Origin: Paracoccaceae bacterium
GTDB taxonomy: Bacteria > Pseudomonadota > Alphaproteobacteria > Rhodobacterales > Rhodobacteraceae
Assembly: GCA_021741245.1 (NCBI GenBank)
Contig: JAIOYF010000023.1
Location: 1 to 37,759, forward strand
DNA: 37,759 nt
Direction of reading: 5' to 3'
In this document: positions 8,524-17,918 of the stretch, in pieces
Layout of the letters: each line of letters begins with the position of its first letter
Numbering within the stretch: the stretch's first letter is position 1
Position numbers and translations under genes: made by a program
The notes under the pieces: model-generated
What the model was told of the DNA's origin: nothing
What the model saw: only the letters and a program-made list of their open reading frames with translations
Databases searched by the model: none

Positions 8524-9428
8524 GGCCGATCCTTCCAGTATTCGCCCGGCATCTTGGTGATGTGGAACGACATGCCGGGCGTATCGCCGACGATCTCGGG
8601 GCTGTTGCACACGACGCTGGCCCAAAGCCACCGGGGGCCAGCCTTGACCCGGCGCACCGGGCCCATGCCACGATAGAGGGTTTCAACCATCTCTCCCGGT
8701 GCAAAAGGCGCATCGGGCAAAATGATAGGGTGGCCATCGGCATCCAGCCGGGGAATGGCCGGAAGGCTGACCACAATCCCGGCCTCCAGCATCGCGGGTT
8801 CCAGCCACTGCGGGGCCTCGGCCAGACTGGTCACATGGTCATAATCGATGCCGAACCGGGGGGCGTCGAACGGGCCTGTCAGCAGGCCCGCCGTCTGCAG
8901 GTTGGTCATATGTGCCTCTGTCCCATGGCCGAACAGAAAATAGGACGGGTGCGGCGGCGGCGGTTCATGATGCGCAAAGGGGCGAAACAGCACGACCCTC
9001 TCTACCGTCACCTCCACATCCTCAATCATGGGAATGGTCCAACTCAGATCCCATGGGAACCACCCGTCGGGAGCAGGCTCGGGCGGATCGCGAAAGCCAA
9101 AGAAGATGTTGCCGGTAAAGGTCGGCCTGCGACCCGATGCGATGTCGGGCACAGACAGCAGCGTGATCCCCCGATCCGGGTCGGCGGGCGCGTTGCAAAG
9201 CACGAATGTTGCAGTCGGGTTGCGCCGCCGAAGATCGCGCAACGCCTGTCTTGCCTCGGGCGGCAGGCCCAGTCGCAAGACCATCTGATACTTGTGAATC
9301 TCGCAGTGGTATTGGGTCATGTGCGTGCCGAAAAGCACGTCGTTGCCCGTCAGGATGAAGGCATGTTGATGGGGTGGGTTGATGACCGGCGGCACATCTT
9401 CGTGGTGCCCGTGACCGAAATGAACCAT
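8520..9428 (-). CDS. His-rich protein of unknown function, coupled to the cyclase
   Basis: The protein has 302 residues from the ATG at 9428 (MVHFGHGHHEDV). GAGGG lies 6-7 bases upstream, which favours this over a TTG start 30 bases earlier. I do not recognise the family. The N-terminus has a dense His cluster (HFGHGHH, then PPHQHAF, then THMTQYHCEIHKYQ). There is a Trp/Pro-rich middle (GWFPWDLSWTIP, HHEPPPPHPSYFLFGHG). No signal peptide or transmembrane helix is evident. The repeated His pairs and the phrase TGNDVLFGTHMTQYH suggest metal binding or a beta-barrel enzyme, but this is only inference. The stop overlaps the cyclase start by ATGA, so the two are translationally coupled and likely share one process. 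Confidence 0.6.
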   Translation of the reverse strand: MVHFGHGHHEDVPPVINPPHQHAFILTGNDVLFGTHMTQYHCEIHKYQMVLRLGLPPEARQALRDLRRRNPTATFVLCNAPADPDRGITLLSVPDIASGRRPTFTGNIFFGFRDPPEPAPDGWFPWDLSWTIPMIEDVEVTVERVVLFRPFAHHEPPPPHPSYFLFGHGTEAHMTNLQTAGLLTGPFDAPRFGIDYDHVTSLAEAPQWLEPAMLEAGIVVSLPAIPRLDADGHPIILPDAPFAPGEMVETLYRGMGPVRRVKAGPRWLWASVVCNSPEIVGDTPGMSFHITKMPGEYWKDRP

Positions 9429-9510
9429 CTCGAAACCCTCGCGCGAAAACCGGGCCAAAGGCTAGTGGCAAAGGTTGCGCTGTGTCAATGATAAGTCCGA
9501 GCGCCAAGTC

Positions 9511-11670
9511 TTAGCGCCAAAGCCTTGCGCCATGCCTTTGCGCCACATCCTGCGCCGCCCTTGTCGCTGTCTCGCGCAGAACGCTCATCAGTTCGGGCAA
9601 GAAGTTCCCGCGCGCAGTGTCGGTCAGCCACGGGTTTTGCACGGTCGAGATCAGGAACCGCAGGCCCATGCCCCGGACAGGCACAATGCCCGCGCGCCCC
9701 GCCAGACTGTCGATCATTGCCGCCGATCCTGTCCCGTCGAGCACCGAAGAGGTGACGAACATCGGCACGGTGGGGATCTCGCCGGGGTGGCTGTCTTCAA
9801 GGCTCAGCGTGCGATAGATTGTCTCATTCACCTCATTCATGATGGCCTGATCGCGGTTCGGACCCTCGTCAAGCCGCAGGTTCACCGCATAGGAGGTGAC
9901 CGTCAGATCCGGCCCCAGTGCCCGGAACAGCGCCATAAGGTCGGGATCCCGGTTCAGGTGGTGCACAAGTTCTGCATTTGACCAACCGGCAATGTCACGG
10001 GCGATGCGCGCCTGTTCCGCGGCGATGTCGTCTGGTGATCCCCCGTTGCGTTCGGACGGCAACCTGTTGAACGGCACGATCAGGAACGGGTCGTCCGGCC
10101 GCGCAAGGGCCACCAGTTCGGCGTGCAACCGCTTGGCGTTGAAGATGCAGCGCGACAACACTCTGCCAAAGCCCGAGGCATCGGGCGGGATCGTTGCATG
10201 TGACAGCGCCACACCTGCCGCCGCCGCCCCGGGCTTTGATCCTTCGATGCCAAAAACGCCCACCCCCGGCACCTTGCCATCGTGCCAGACCACCGGTGCG
10301 GTATGGGCGACCGTGTGCCGCATCCGGGCATCGCGATAGCACAATGCACCCGCCGGATAGGGCATGAACCCTGCCTTGTGGGGGTCAACCGTGATGCTGT
10401 CGGCCTGACCCAGCACCGTGAAATGGCGTTGCACATGATCCGACATCGCCATCTCTGGTGTGGCGTCAAAGGCCGTGCCCTGCGCATCTGGCGGCGCGTT
10501 TCGCATGGGCGGGCGCAGCATCGCGGCAAAATATCCGCCCCACGCGGCATCGGCATGCACGGAAAATCCCATGCCCATGGCCCCATATTCCGCGCGGATC
10601 GCCAAAATCTCGGCCAGCGGATCGACTGCGCCTTCCTCGGTGGTGCCCATCACCGCTACCACGGCCAGCACCGGCCGTTGCGCATCAAGGCAATCATCCA
10701 GCGCCGCGCGCAGGCCGGGCATGGACATCCGCCCGTCCGCATCCACCGCAATCAGGCGCACCGCACCCTTGCCAAGCCCCAAAAGCGCCGCGCCCTTGGC
10801 CCAAGAATAATGCGCGGTGGCCGGCACCAGAATGGCGGGCGTCGTAGGCCCCTTGCCCCCGCGCAAGAGGGTGTGCGCCTCGACCAAGCCAAGGGTCTGG
10901 ACCGACCAGCGGTCCATCGCCCGCCGCACCAGCGCTTCGTCCAATCCTCCCGCTTCGGCCACACGCATCGGCAGGTTCAGGGCCTCGTGCGGCGTGATGT
11001 TCATCAAGGACCAGCCGTCAAGGTCCAAAAGCCGGACCCGCTGCCCCTGCGCTGTCACGACACTCATGCGCGCGGCGGCGGCAAGTTCGGGTTCTTCGCG
11101 GATCGCCTTGGCAAGGGCCGCAGGCTGAAAGCGCAGATTGCGCGCGGCCCACAGGGCCTCGGCATTGGCGACCGAGCCATCGCAGGTGATATGGCCCCAA
11201 GGTTCGGGCTCTGCCCCATATCCCAGCATCGTGCAAAGCTGCAGCCCGACCTCGATCTCCAGCGCCGTGGTGACGGGCGATGCCTCGGCCGCGACGTTGT
11301 TCTGGTTCCACAGCATTGCTGCGAAATACCCCACAGCACCGGGCAGCGAGATATCCCAATACATGTGGCTTTGGTTGCGCCAACTGGCCAAGGGGATTGA
11401 TCCGCGAAGGGCCGCCGTCAGCGCCCCAAGATTGGCCAAAAGGGCAGCTTCCGTCTCGGCCACCGCCGGATCGCGGCGGGCGTCGGGCGACACCATGTCC
11501 GGGTCGTCCGGCGCATAGGCGTCACGAGCCGTCAGATGGTCCTCGATGGCGGTGGCAACCAGACGTGTCAGTGTCGCCCGGTTCTCTCCCTTGGGACCAA
11601 GAAACCATGCCGACGGCGCAAGGCCGGTCGGGTGGACAAACTTTGGAAGGGGCTTGCGCGTATCGGTCAT
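9511..11670 (-). CDS. Group II PLP-dependent decarboxylase, TyrDC-like
   Basis: The protein has 719 residues. The ATG at 11670 is chosen because AGGA lies eight bases upstream; an upstream in-frame ATG and a longer open frame lack this support. The first 180 residues follow the pattern of bacterial tyrosine decarboxylases: YWDISLP, then AAMLWNQNNVAAEAS and WGHITCDGSVANAEALW. PLP-fold landmarks follow: His288 (ATAHYSW), Asp374 in HADAAWGGYFA, and the Schiff-base Lys432 in DPHKAGFMPYPAG. The family decarboxylates aromatic or acidic amino acids in the cytoplasm. The protein is about 100 residues longer than Enterococcus TyrDC, mainly at the C-terminus. It stands alone between the cyclase pair (82-base gap) and the AtzH end; the substrate cannot be assigned from sequence. 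Confidence 0.8.
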   Translation of the reverse strand: MTDTRKPLPKFVHPTGLAPSAWFLGPKGENRATLTRLVATAIEDHLTARDAYAPDDPDMVSPDARRDPAVAETEAALLANLGALTAALRGSIPLASWRNQSHMYWDISLPGAVGYFAAMLWNQNNVAAEASPVTTALEIEVGLQLCTMLGYGAEPEPWGHITCDGSVANAEALWAARNLRFQPAALAKAIREEPELAAAARMSVVTAQGQRVRLLDLDGWSLMNITPHEALNLPMRVAEAGGLDEALVRRAMDRWSVQTLGLVEAHTLLRGGKGPTTPAILVPATAHYSWAKGAALLGLGKGAVRLIAVDADGRMSMPGLRAALDDCLDAQRPVLAVVAVMGTTEEGAVDPLAEILAIRAEYGAMGMGFSVHADAAWGGYFAAMLRPPMRNAPPDAQGTAFDATPEMAMSDHVQRHFTVLGQADSITVDPHKAGFMPYPAGALCYRDARMRHTVAHTAPVVWHDGKVPGVGVFGIEGSKPGAAAAGVALSHATIPPDASGFGRVLSRCIFNAKRLHAELVALARPDDPFLIVPFNRLPSERNGGSPDDIAAEQARIARDIAGWSNAELVHHLNRDPDLMALFRALGPDLTVTSYAVNLRLDEGPNRDQAIMNEVNETIYRTLSLEDSHPGEIPTVPMFVTSSVLDGTGSAAMIDSLAGRAGIVPVRGMGLRFLISTVQNPWLTDTARGNFLPELMSVLRETATRAAQDVAQRHGARLWR

Positions 11671-11855
11671 CGGATATCCTGACATTGCTTGACCGAAAGC
11701 CAATCGGACCATCTGCTGTAAGCCATGCACAGACGAGATGACCCGCATCCGTGTTTGGGCAGGCCGCGTGCATGACTTTGGTCTAGGAAATTCGATTACA
11801 GGCCTGTCGTCAAACGTTTTGGAACCGCACCCCTGTTTTTGGGCGATGCTAATCT

Positions 11856-11890
11856 GGGCGCCCCCCGGCCAGCAGGGCGGGCCGCGCCCC
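11856..11890 (-). terminator. GC-rich hairpin after the triazine operon (weak)
   Basis: GGGCGC at 11856 can pair with GCGCCC near 11884-11889, with an inner GGCC/GGCC pairing. The hairpin sits 13 bases beyond the stop of the last operon gene (AtzH-like). There is no T-tract, so it would be an imperfect intrinsic terminator or just GC-rich sequence. The rest of the 11671-11902 gap holds the decarboxylase promoter region, with no clear box. Confidence 0.25.
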
Positions 11891-11902
11891 CATACCACCC
11901 GA

Positions 11903-12304
11903 TCAGGGGGCAGGCGGACGGTCGGTATCGTCTATGATGCTCACATGGGCTGCAACCACCCGCCAACCGTCAGCCAGACGCGCCCAGGTTTGCATCTGCC
12001 GCCCCACCTTTCCGGGTGCGCTGTCGCGGTAAAACAGCGTGCTTGCCGTGGCAAAATCAGTGCCAAAGGTGGTGATCGTCGTGTGTGCCAAGTGCCGCGC
12101 CAGACCCTTGGCGGGGCGGGCCTGACGAAAGGCCAGAATTTCAGCCGCGCCATGCAGGATTTCGGTGATGCCATAGCGGATCACCCGGGCGTCTTGCCAA
12201 AACAGCGCGTCCAGCACCTCAACATCATTGCCGACCAGGGCCGCCTCATACCGGGCAAAAACCGCCTCGACCTCGGCCAATGTGGCGGGATCATTGACCA
12301 ACAT
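11903..12304 (-). CDS. atzH: AtzH-like protein (DUF3225, SnoaL-like fold)
   Basis: The protein has 133 residues. Its ATG at 12304 directly abuts the TGA of the preceding gene. It is an NTF2/SnoaL-like small alpha+beta protein whose sequence (NDPATLAEVEAVFARYEAAL ... LFWQDARVIRYG ... TTFGTDFATASTLF ... GRQMQTW) matches the DUF3225 group containing AtzH and HpxZ. AtzH of s-triazine degraders is reported to decarboxylate 1,3-dicarboxyurea to allophanate; HpxZ belongs to oxalurate catabolism. The AtzD- and AtzE-like genes in the same operon favour the AtzH role. It is the last gene of the 12-gene unit. Confidence 0.8.
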   Translation of the reverse strand: MLVNDPATLAEVEAVFARYEAALVGNDVEVLDALFWQDARVIRYGITEILHGAAEILAFRQARPAKGLARHLAHTTITTFGTDFATASTLFYRDSAPGKVGRQMQTWARLADGWRVVAAHVSIIDDTDRPPAP

Positions 12305-13066
12305 TCAACGCGCCTCGATCCGGGTGCGGAGTTCGCGCAAGAACGGGATCGTTTCATACTGATCCTCGCGCACCTGATCCCAGTCCACCCCCGTCGGGCG
12401 CGGGTCGGCATTGCCGGTCACGATCAACTCGGCCTCGGTTGCCACATAGTCCAGCGGGCTGTCATGCGGCATCATCACCACCCGCGCCTCTGGCACCAAC
12501 TGACAGCTGTGCACCGTCGTCGCCATCACCGTCTTTGGCCCGATCTTGCCCAGCGCGCGGAAAATCCCCGTCTCCAGATCGGCAAAGCCCGCCCCCTTGC
12601 CCGTGCGCCCGCCCAAGCGGCCAACCGCGACAGAGCCGACGATGCAAAAATCAAGGGGATCAACATCTTCAAAGCCAATCCTCTCGCCATGCATCATGTA
12701 CCCTTCCGAGGTTGCTGCCAGTTCAAAACTGATCCCCTTGGCCGCAATCTTTGCCGGATCTATCCGCAGATAGGGAAAGTCGTGGGTCAGATAGGGCACC
12801 GGGGCAAACAGCATCTTGCCCTCGTACAGCGCCCGCAGGCGCAGCGGGATCTGTGGCGGATCGGGGTTGCATTTCACCGTTTTGGCGGCCTGCCATTGTG
12901 GCGTTTGGGCCAGATGCCACGCGGCCTTATCCGCGCCGATAAAGTTTGGAATGTGGCTCCAGGTTGGCCCCATGGCAACGCCGCCTGTGTCCAGCACCTG
13001 CCAGATATCGGAACGAAGCGCGTCTTTGTCGCTGTTGCGTCCAGCCCAGCGCCCGGTCTTGTCCAT
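12305..13066 (-). CDS. 5-formyltetrahydrofolate cyclo-ligase family protein
   Basis: The protein has 253 residues from the ATG at 13066 (MDKTGRWAGRNSDKDALR), whose first base overlaps the AtzE stop (TGATG). The pattern of the 5-FCL/MTHFS family is visible: an N-terminal basic helix (RSDIWQVLDT), a central VPYLTHDFPYLRID, and the phosphate-binding loop GRLGGRTGKGAGFADLE, equivalent to GxRLGxGxGYYD. Classic 5-FCL converts 5-formyl-THF to methenyl-THF with ATP; this longer version with Phe-Ala in place of Tyr-Tyr is of the divergent type, so its substrate is uncertain. Its position between AtzE and AtzH, in an operon with a formamidase, is unusual and suggests a role in amide or formyl-group chemistry. 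Confidence 0.78.
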   Translation of the reverse strand: MDKTGRWAGRNSDKDALRSDIWQVLDTGGVAMGPTWSHIPNFIGADKAAWHLAQTPQWQAAKTVKCNPDPPQIPLRLRALYEGKMLFAPVPYLTHDFPYLRIDPAKIAAKGISFELAATSEGYMMHGERIGFEDVDPLDFCIVGSVAVGRLGGRTGKGAGFADLETGIFRALGKIGPKTVMATTVHSCQLVPEARVVMMPHDSPLDYVATEAELIVTGNADPRPTGVDWDQVREDQYETIPFLRELRTRIEAR

Positions 13067-14469
13067 CACGTTTCTCCTCTTGCGACGGGTGCCGCGACGG
13101 CCCCGGCCAGTTCCAGATACCGCGCCACCCGCAGGCACAAATCCTCGCGCCACGGCGGCGCGATCACCTGCACGCCGACGGGCAATGCAGCCCCCTCAAT
13201 CCAGACAGGCACCGCCACAACCGGCAGGCCGATGGCCGAAATCGGTTGGGTAAAGATCCCGATATTGGGCCGAAGCGGTACCCGTTCACCCGCAAGATTC
13301 AGCCACTTTTCGCCCAAAGCCGGGGCGGTGCAGGGGGTGGCGGGGGCCAGCAGGATATCGGTCTTGCCGAACACCTCTGCCATCCGGGTGGCAAAGGCGC
13401 GGCGCTGCTTTTGCGCCGTCACGATCCACGGGGCGGGCAACATTGCCCCGGCCAGCAGGCGGTCGCGCACATCGGGGTCAAACTCTGCCGCGCGGCTGCG
13501 CAGCCGCCCCAGATGCAGGGCCGCCGACTCCGCCATCGTGATCAGAAAGGCCGCAGAGCGCACCTCGGCCACATGGGGCAGGTCAATCTCCTGCGTGGCA
13601 CCCAAGGCCCGCGCCACATGGTCAAGGGCGGCCAGCGCCTCGTGCCCCGCGCCGTGGCGGAAATAGCCGCCCAGACGCGCGATGCGCAGATCGGCAATGC
13701 CGCCGTCCAACCCCGGCAGGGTCGGTTCAAACGCGCGCGGGGTTTGCGCAGGATCGTCTGCATCGGGGCCTTGCATCACATCATAGGCCAAGGCCAGATC
13801 GATGACCGACCGCGCAAAAGGACCCAGATGATCAAGGCTGGCAACAAAGGGAAAGGTGCCATGCCGCGACAGCCGCCCATATGTGGGCTTCAGCCCGAAG
13901 ATCCCGCAAAAAGACGCAGGCACCCGGATCGAGCCATTGGTATCAGACCCAAGCGCCAAGGGCACCATCCCCGCCGCCACCGCCGTGCCAGACCCGCCAG
14001 AAGAGCCCCCCGACATCCGCCCCAGATCATGCGGGTTGACAGAGGCCCCGTCATGCGCGTTTTCACCCGTGAAATCATAGGCATATTCACCCATGTTCAA
14101 GCTGCCGCACAGCACGGCACCCGCCGCCTCCAGCCGCGCAGTCAGGGTGGCATCCGACGCCGCAGGCGCAGTGTCGCGGTTGATCCGCGATCCTGCACGC
14201 GTGGTCAGGTCCGCCACGTCAAACAGGTTCTTGACCGCAAAGGGCACGCCCGCCATTGGCCCCGGATCACGCCCCGCCGCCACCGCCTGATCCGCCGCTG
14301 CCGCCTGCGCCAAGGCGCGGGTCCGGGTCACATCAGTAAAGGCATTCAGGCGCGGGTTCTGTGCGCCAATCCGCGCCAATGCCTGCTGTGCGACGGCCAC
14401 CGCAGACAGGCTTCCCGCGCGGACAGCCGCTGCAATTTCGGCGGCACTTTGTTTGGCATCTACGGTCAT
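13066..14469 (-). CDS. atzE: AtzE-family amidase (1-carboxybiuret hydrolase-like)
   Basis: The protein has 467 residues; its start overlaps the AtzG stop by ATGA. It is an amidase-signature enzyme with the Ser-cisSer-Lys triad: Lys80 in GVPFAVKNLFDV, cis-Ser156 in GGSSGGSGTAVAAG and nucleophile Ser180 in SDTNGSIRVPA. In the cyanuric acid pathway AtzE, in complex with AtzG, hydrolyses 1-carboxybiuret, giving 1,3-dicarboxyurea and ammonia. The neighbours AtzG, AtzH and an AtzD-like ring-opening enzyme support this call. The related HpxY of oxalurate catabolism is an alternative, because HpxX/HpxZ resemble AtzG/AtzH; nothing else of an hpx cluster is seen. Confidence 0.85.
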   Translation of the reverse strand: MTVDAKQSAAEIAAAVRAGSLSAVAVAQQALARIGAQNPRLNAFTDVTRTRALAQAAAADQAVAAGRDPGPMAGVPFAVKNLFDVADLTTRAGSRINRDTAPAASDATLTARLEAAGAVLCGSLNMGEYAYDFTGENAHDGASVNPHDLGRMSGGSSGGSGTAVAAGMVPLALGSDTNGSIRVPASFCGIFGLKPTYGRLSRHGTFPFVASLDHLGPFARSVIDLALAYDVMQGPDADDPAQTPRAFEPTLPGLDGGIADLRIARLGGYFRHGAGHEALAALDHVARALGATQEIDLPHVAEVRSAAFLITMAESAALHLGRLRSRAAEFDPDVRDRLLAGAMLPAPWIVTAQKQRRAFATRMAEVFGKTDILLAPATPCTAPALGEKWLNLAGERVPLRPNIGIFTQPISAIGLPVVAVPVWIEGAALPVGVQVIAPPWREDLCLRVARYLELAGAVAAPVARGET

Positions 14470-14663
14470 TTCAACGCCTCTGGCCGAAACACGGGCGCAG
14501 GTTCGGCCATGTCATCCAAGGGGGCCGCAGCCATGCGCCGCATCGCCGCCTCGGCTGCGCGCAGGTTTTGCACGATGCCGGGGAGATGCGCGGGATCAAT
14601 CGTCAGCCCAAGCATCGGCGCCATCGCGTCGATCACGGCCTCTGGGTCAAAACCACTGCTCAT
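14466..14663 (-). CDS. atzG: AtzG-like small subunit (DUF4089)
   Basis: The protein has 65 residues, starting at the ATG at 14663 ([19 protein letters not shown]). It overlaps both neighbours by ATGA. It is the helical DUF4089 peptide related to GatC, with the typical [17 protein letters not shown] and a C-terminal PAPVFRPE tail. In known systems AtzG wraps the amidase AtzE and is needed for its stability. The immediate coupling to the AtzE gene supports a 1:1 complex. Its small size and strict gene order make this call firm. Confidence 0.85.
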   Translation of the reverse strand: MSSGFDPEAVIDAMAPMLGLTIDPAHLPGIVQNLRAAEAAMRRMAAAPLDDMAEPAPVFRPEALK

Positions 14664-15319
14664 AGCGCAGCCTCCAGCGCCGCAAAGGGCGCGGCCCAAC
14701 CGACGATGCCGCCTTGTGCGGTGATCATCGCAATGGTCGCGGCCTTGAATTCGGCAAAGTAGCTTTCGGTGGCATCCGTGATCAGCAGGCAGTCATAGCC
14801 CCGGTCATTCGCCTCTCGCATCGAGGTTTGAACGCAAACCTCGGTTGTCACCCCGGCAAAGATCAGATGGCTGATCCCCTCGGCCTGCAACACCTCATGC
14901 AGGCCCGTGGCCCAGAACATGCCCTTGCCGGGCTTGTCCACCACCCGCTCACCCGCAAGGGGGGCAAGGGCGGGCACGATCTGGTTGCCTGCCTCGCCGC
15001 GCACCAAAAGCCGCCCCATCGGCCCCACCTCGCCGATCCTTGGGCTTGCATCGCCCCGCGCAATCTTGGCGGGCGGGCAATCGGACAGGTCGGGCAAATG
15101 CGCCTCTCGCGTGTGGATCACGGGCCAGCCCTTGGCGCGAAACAGCGCAAGCAGGGCCGCGACGTTCGGCACGATGGCCAAAAGGCGGCTGACATCATTG
15201 CCCAAGGCCGCACCAAAGCCGCCCGGCTCAATGAAATCGCGCTGCATGTCGATGACCACCAGCGCGGTCTTGCCGGGGGGGAATGCATAGGGATAGGGGG
15301 TTGCCTGAACGGTGATCAT
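14660..15319 (-). CDS. Isochorismatase-fold amidohydrolase (biuret hydrolase-like), copy 2
   Basis: The protein has 219 residues, with ATGA overlaps at both ends. It is a cysteine hydrolase of the isochorismatase-like superfamily with the triad Asp24 (VVIDMQRDF), Lys129 (VDKPGKGMF) and Cys162 ([11 protein letters not shown]). The long central loop and the [19 protein letters not shown] segment resemble biuret amidohydrolase (BiuH) and triuret hydrolase rather than isochorismatase proper. It is a paralog of the 17915-18598 product. One copy may cleave biuret to allophanate and the other a related linear amide; which does which cannot be told from sequence. Confidence 0.8.
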   Translation of the reverse strand: MITVQATPYPYAFPPGKTALVVIDMQRDFIEPGGFGAALGNDVSRLLAIVPNVAALLALFRAKGWPVIHTREAHLPDLSDCPPAKIARGDASPRIGEVGPMGRLLVRGEAGNQIVPALAPLAGERVVDKPGKGMFWATGLHEVLQAEGISHLIFAGVTTEVCVQTSMREANDRGYDCLLITDATESYFAEFKAATIAMITAQGGIVGWAAPFAALEAAL

Positions 15320-16842
15320 GCGTGCCCCGCCATATATTTGCCAATCTGGTTGCGATCTGCGCCTGCGGCCTCCACCACATGGGTGATCCGCCCGCCCGAC
15401 ATCACCGCCACGCGGTCTGACAATTCCAGCACCTCATCCAGATCCTCTGACACCAGCAGCACCGCCGCCCCCTTGTTGCGCGCCGCCACGATCTGGGCGC
15501 GGATTTCGGCCACCGACATGAAATCAAGACCAAAGCACGGGTTCGCCACGATCAGCACCTGCACCTCATCGGACAGTTCGCGGGCAAGGATGGCGCGTTG
15601 CACATTGCCGCCCGACAGGTTCTCGATCGGGGTCTCGGTTGATGGCGTCTTGACGCGGTAACTGGCAATCAATTCGGCGCCACGGCGACGAATTTCCACG
15701 GGCCGCAACCACCAGCCAAGACCCGCCATCGGCGGCTTGTCAAAGGATCGGAACGCAATGTTCTCGGCCACCGACATGCGCCGGACAGCGGCATTCTTCA
15801 GCGGCTCTTCCGGCAGGCCAAAGACCTTGAGGCTGTGGTAATCGCCCCGCTTCGCCTCAAAGGGCCGCCCGTTGATGAAAATGCGCCCATCGCGCAGGGG
15901 GCGCTGGCCGGAAATGGCCTCGACCAGCTCACTTTGCCCGTTGCCGGACACGCCCGCGATGCCGACGATTTCGCCGCCGTTGACCTTCAGATCAACCGCC
16001 TCAACTGCAGGCAGGCCTTCGTCGTCATCTACATAAAGGGCGACCAGATCCATTCGCGTGTCACTTAGCACGCTCGCATCGCGCGCCTCGGGCGGGCGGA
16101 TCGTCGCCTCGCCGATCATCATCCGCGACAGGGCGTCGGTCGTCATGTCACTGACCTTGCCGCCGCCGACATATTGGCCCCGACGCAGGACGCTGACGTG
16201 ATTGGCAAAGGCCGTCACCTCGCGGAATTTGTGGGTGATCATCAGCACCGTGATATCGCCGGCATCCGCCATGCCGCGCACAAGGCCCAGAACTTCATCC
16301 GCCTCGCCCGGTGTCAGAACCGAGGTCGGCTCGTCCAAAATCAGGAACCGCTGATCCAGATACAGTTGCTTGAGGATTTCCAGCTTTTGCTTTTCCCCCG
16401 CCGACAGGGCCGAGACGGGCGTATCAAGCGTCACACGAAACGGCATGCTGTCCATGAACTGGGTCAGGGCCGCCTTTTCGGCCTTCCAGTCGATCAGATT
16501 GGGCACATCACCACGCGCGATCACCATGTTTTCGGCCACGCTTAAACAGGGCACCAGCGTGAAATGCTGATAGACCATGCCGATGCCCAAATCCCGCGCC
16601 ACAGCCGGGCTGGGGATTTGCCTTTCCTGACCTGTCACAAGGATCTGTCCGCGCGTGGGCTGATAAAAGCCCATGATGCATTTCACCAGCGTCGATTTGC
16701 CCGCACCGTTCTCGCCCAGCAGCGCGTGAAAGGTTCCCGGCGCCACGTGGATCGAGACATCGTCAAGCGCCACCAGCGACCCAAAGGTTTTGGTCATCCC
16801 GCGGGTTTCAAGGCCGATGGCCCGTTGTGTCTTGTCCGTCAT
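15316..16842 (-). CDS. BMP-type ABC importer ATPase (double ABC domain)
   Basis: The protein has 508 residues from the ATG at 16842 (TGATG with the AtzD-like stop); a GTG just before it gives a GTGA overlap and one extra residue. Two ABC modules are fused. The first has GENGAGKST, signature [12 protein letters not shown] and [10 protein letters not shown]. The second has a degenerate [11 protein letters not shown]-loop and [16 protein letters not shown]. This layout is typical of the nucleoside/BmpA-type importers (YufO/NupO group), where the second site is weak. The binding protein and both permeases are the first three genes of the same operon, about 3.7 kb upstream, so the transporter genes are interleaved with catabolic genes. 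Confidence 0.88.
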   Translation of the reverse strand: MTDKTQRAIGLETRGMTKTFGSLVALDDVSIHVAPGTFHALLGENGAGKSTLVKCIMGFYQPTRGQILVTGQERQIPSPAVARDLGIGMVYQHFTLVPCLSVAENMVIARGDVPNLIDWKAEKAALTQFMDSMPFRVTLDTPVSALSAGEKQKLEILKQLYLDQRFLILDEPTSVLTPGEADEVLGLVRGMADAGDITVLMITHKFREVTAFANHVSVLRRGQYVGGGKVSDMTTDALSRMMIGEATIRPPEARDASVLSDTRMDLVALYVDDDEGLPAVEAVDLKVNGGEIVGIAGVSGNGQSELVEAISGQRPLRDGRIFINGRPFEAKRGDYHSLKVFGLPEEPLKNAAVRRMSVAENIAFRSFDKPPMAGLGWWLRPVEIRRRGAELIASYRVKTPSTETPIENLSGGNVQRAILARELSDEVQVLIVANPCFGLDFMSVAEIRAQIVAARNKGAAVLLVSEDLDEVLELSDRVAVMSGGRITHVVEAAGADRNQIGKYMAGHA

Positions 16843-17918
16843 CACATCCCCTCCCGCCGTGCGATCACGGCCACGGGTCCGCCGCCATCCGGCCCCTGAT
16901 GTTCAGCCCCGCCCGAGACGTAAATCTGCGCATGACCGACAAGCCCCGCCAGCGCCCCGCCGACAAAGGCGCGGGCGTGGCGGGTGGCGGAAATGTCGCT
17001 GTCATCCAGCATGGTGTGCCGTCGTCCGCGCAGGTGCCCCGACCGCCCCGCCTCGGCCTTGGCCAGCAGGGCAACCATCCGGCCCTGTTGCGCGGGCGAA
17101 AGTTGACCGGGCTTGCCAAGGCCCAGTCGGCCAAGACAGGCGCGCACGGGGTCGATATCGACCTGATCCGCCATCACCGCATGATCGATGGCCAGCGGCC
17201 CGCCCCAGCCTGTCGCCATGCCCAGCACCACAATCTCATGCCCGTCGAGTTCAACCCCGGCCGAGGTGCTGGCCCGCCCTGACCACAACCCGGTATCGGT
17301 GCCAATCGCCGCATCGGAAATCTGATCCGCCGTGACCTCTCCCAAGGCCAGCGCCACCCCAAGCGCCGAGGCCGCCCGCGACAGGGACATGCTTTTGAGT
17401 GCGTCTTGCGTCACGGGGGTGGCGCAACCCGCCATGCGCGCGGCGGTCAGCAATGGACATTTCACCTGCACGAAATGCACGTCCCCAGCCCGCGCAATGC
17501 CTGCATCAACCATCGCCTGACGCACGCCCGCCGCCACCTGATGCACCTGCGCGATCCGCCCAAGGTTCTGCCAGCCCAGCGCAGCCGTCTGCACCGCCCC
17601 CACCGCCAAAGCAGGGCCCGCTGCCGCCAGTTCCTCACGCTGCTCGATCACCAGCATATGCGGCGACAGCGCACCCTCGGTGCCGCCCGACATCACCAGC
17701 ACGGGCAGGCCATCCTTGCGATGCGGGGCCAAGGCATCCGCCACGGCACGGGCGGCAAAGGCGCGGGTGAAATCGTTCACGCAGCCATTGCCCTCGGTCT
17801 TGCCAATCACCGCGATCACGCCTTCGGGCCGAATGTCCCCCGCTTCAATCGCGGCCAGCAACCCCGCCACATCATCAGGCGACGCCATGGGCAAAAGATG
17901 AATCCGTGCCACCCTCAT
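16842..17918 (-). CDS. atzD: Cyanuric acid hydrolase/barbiturase family ring-opening enzyme
   Basis: The protein has 358 residues, starting at the ATG at 17918 with ATGA overlap. Threefold internal repeats each supply a Lys-Ser pair, as in AtzD/TrzD: Lys40 ([11 protein letters not shown]) with Ser77 ([13 protein letters not shown]), Lys153 (QVKCPLLT) with Ser217 or Ser219 ([17 protein letters not shown]), and Lys287 with Ser335 ([18 protein letters not shown]). This family, almost without relatives outside cyanuric acid hydrolases and barbiturases, opens a cyclic imide in the cytoplasm; cyanuric acid gives 1-carboxybiuret. Company with AtzE/G/H- and BiuH-like enzymes favours cyanuric acid over barbiturate. 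Length and motif order fit the family. Confidence 0.87.
   Translation of the reverse strand: MRVARIHLLPMASPDDVAGLLAAIEAGDIRPEGVIAVIGKTEGNGCVNDFTRAFAARAVADALAPHRKDGLPVLVMSGGTEGALSPHMLVIEQREELAAAGPALAVGAVQTAALGWQNLGRIAQVHQVAAGVRQAMVDAGIARAGDVHFVQVKCPLLTAARMAGCATPVTQDALKSMSLSRAASALGVALALGEVTADQISDAAIGTDTGLWSGRASTSAGVELDGHEIVVLGMATGWGGPLAIDHAVMADQVDIDPVRACLGRLGLGKPGQLSPAQQGRMVALLAKAEAGRSGHLRGRRHTMLDDSDISATRHARAFVGGALAGLVGHAQIYVSGGAEHQGPDGGGPVAVIARREGM

Noticed and set aside
9896-11741. Long plus-strand frames across the decarboxylase region
   Set aside because: They are antisense shadows of a clear PLP decarboxylase; their composition is Arg/Ala/Pro-rich without motifs.
11738-14724. Two plus-strand frames of about 600 codons
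   Set aside because: They run antisense to AtzH, 5-FCL, AtzE and AtzG genes and are rich in Arg, His and Gln, as expected of GC-skewed shadows.
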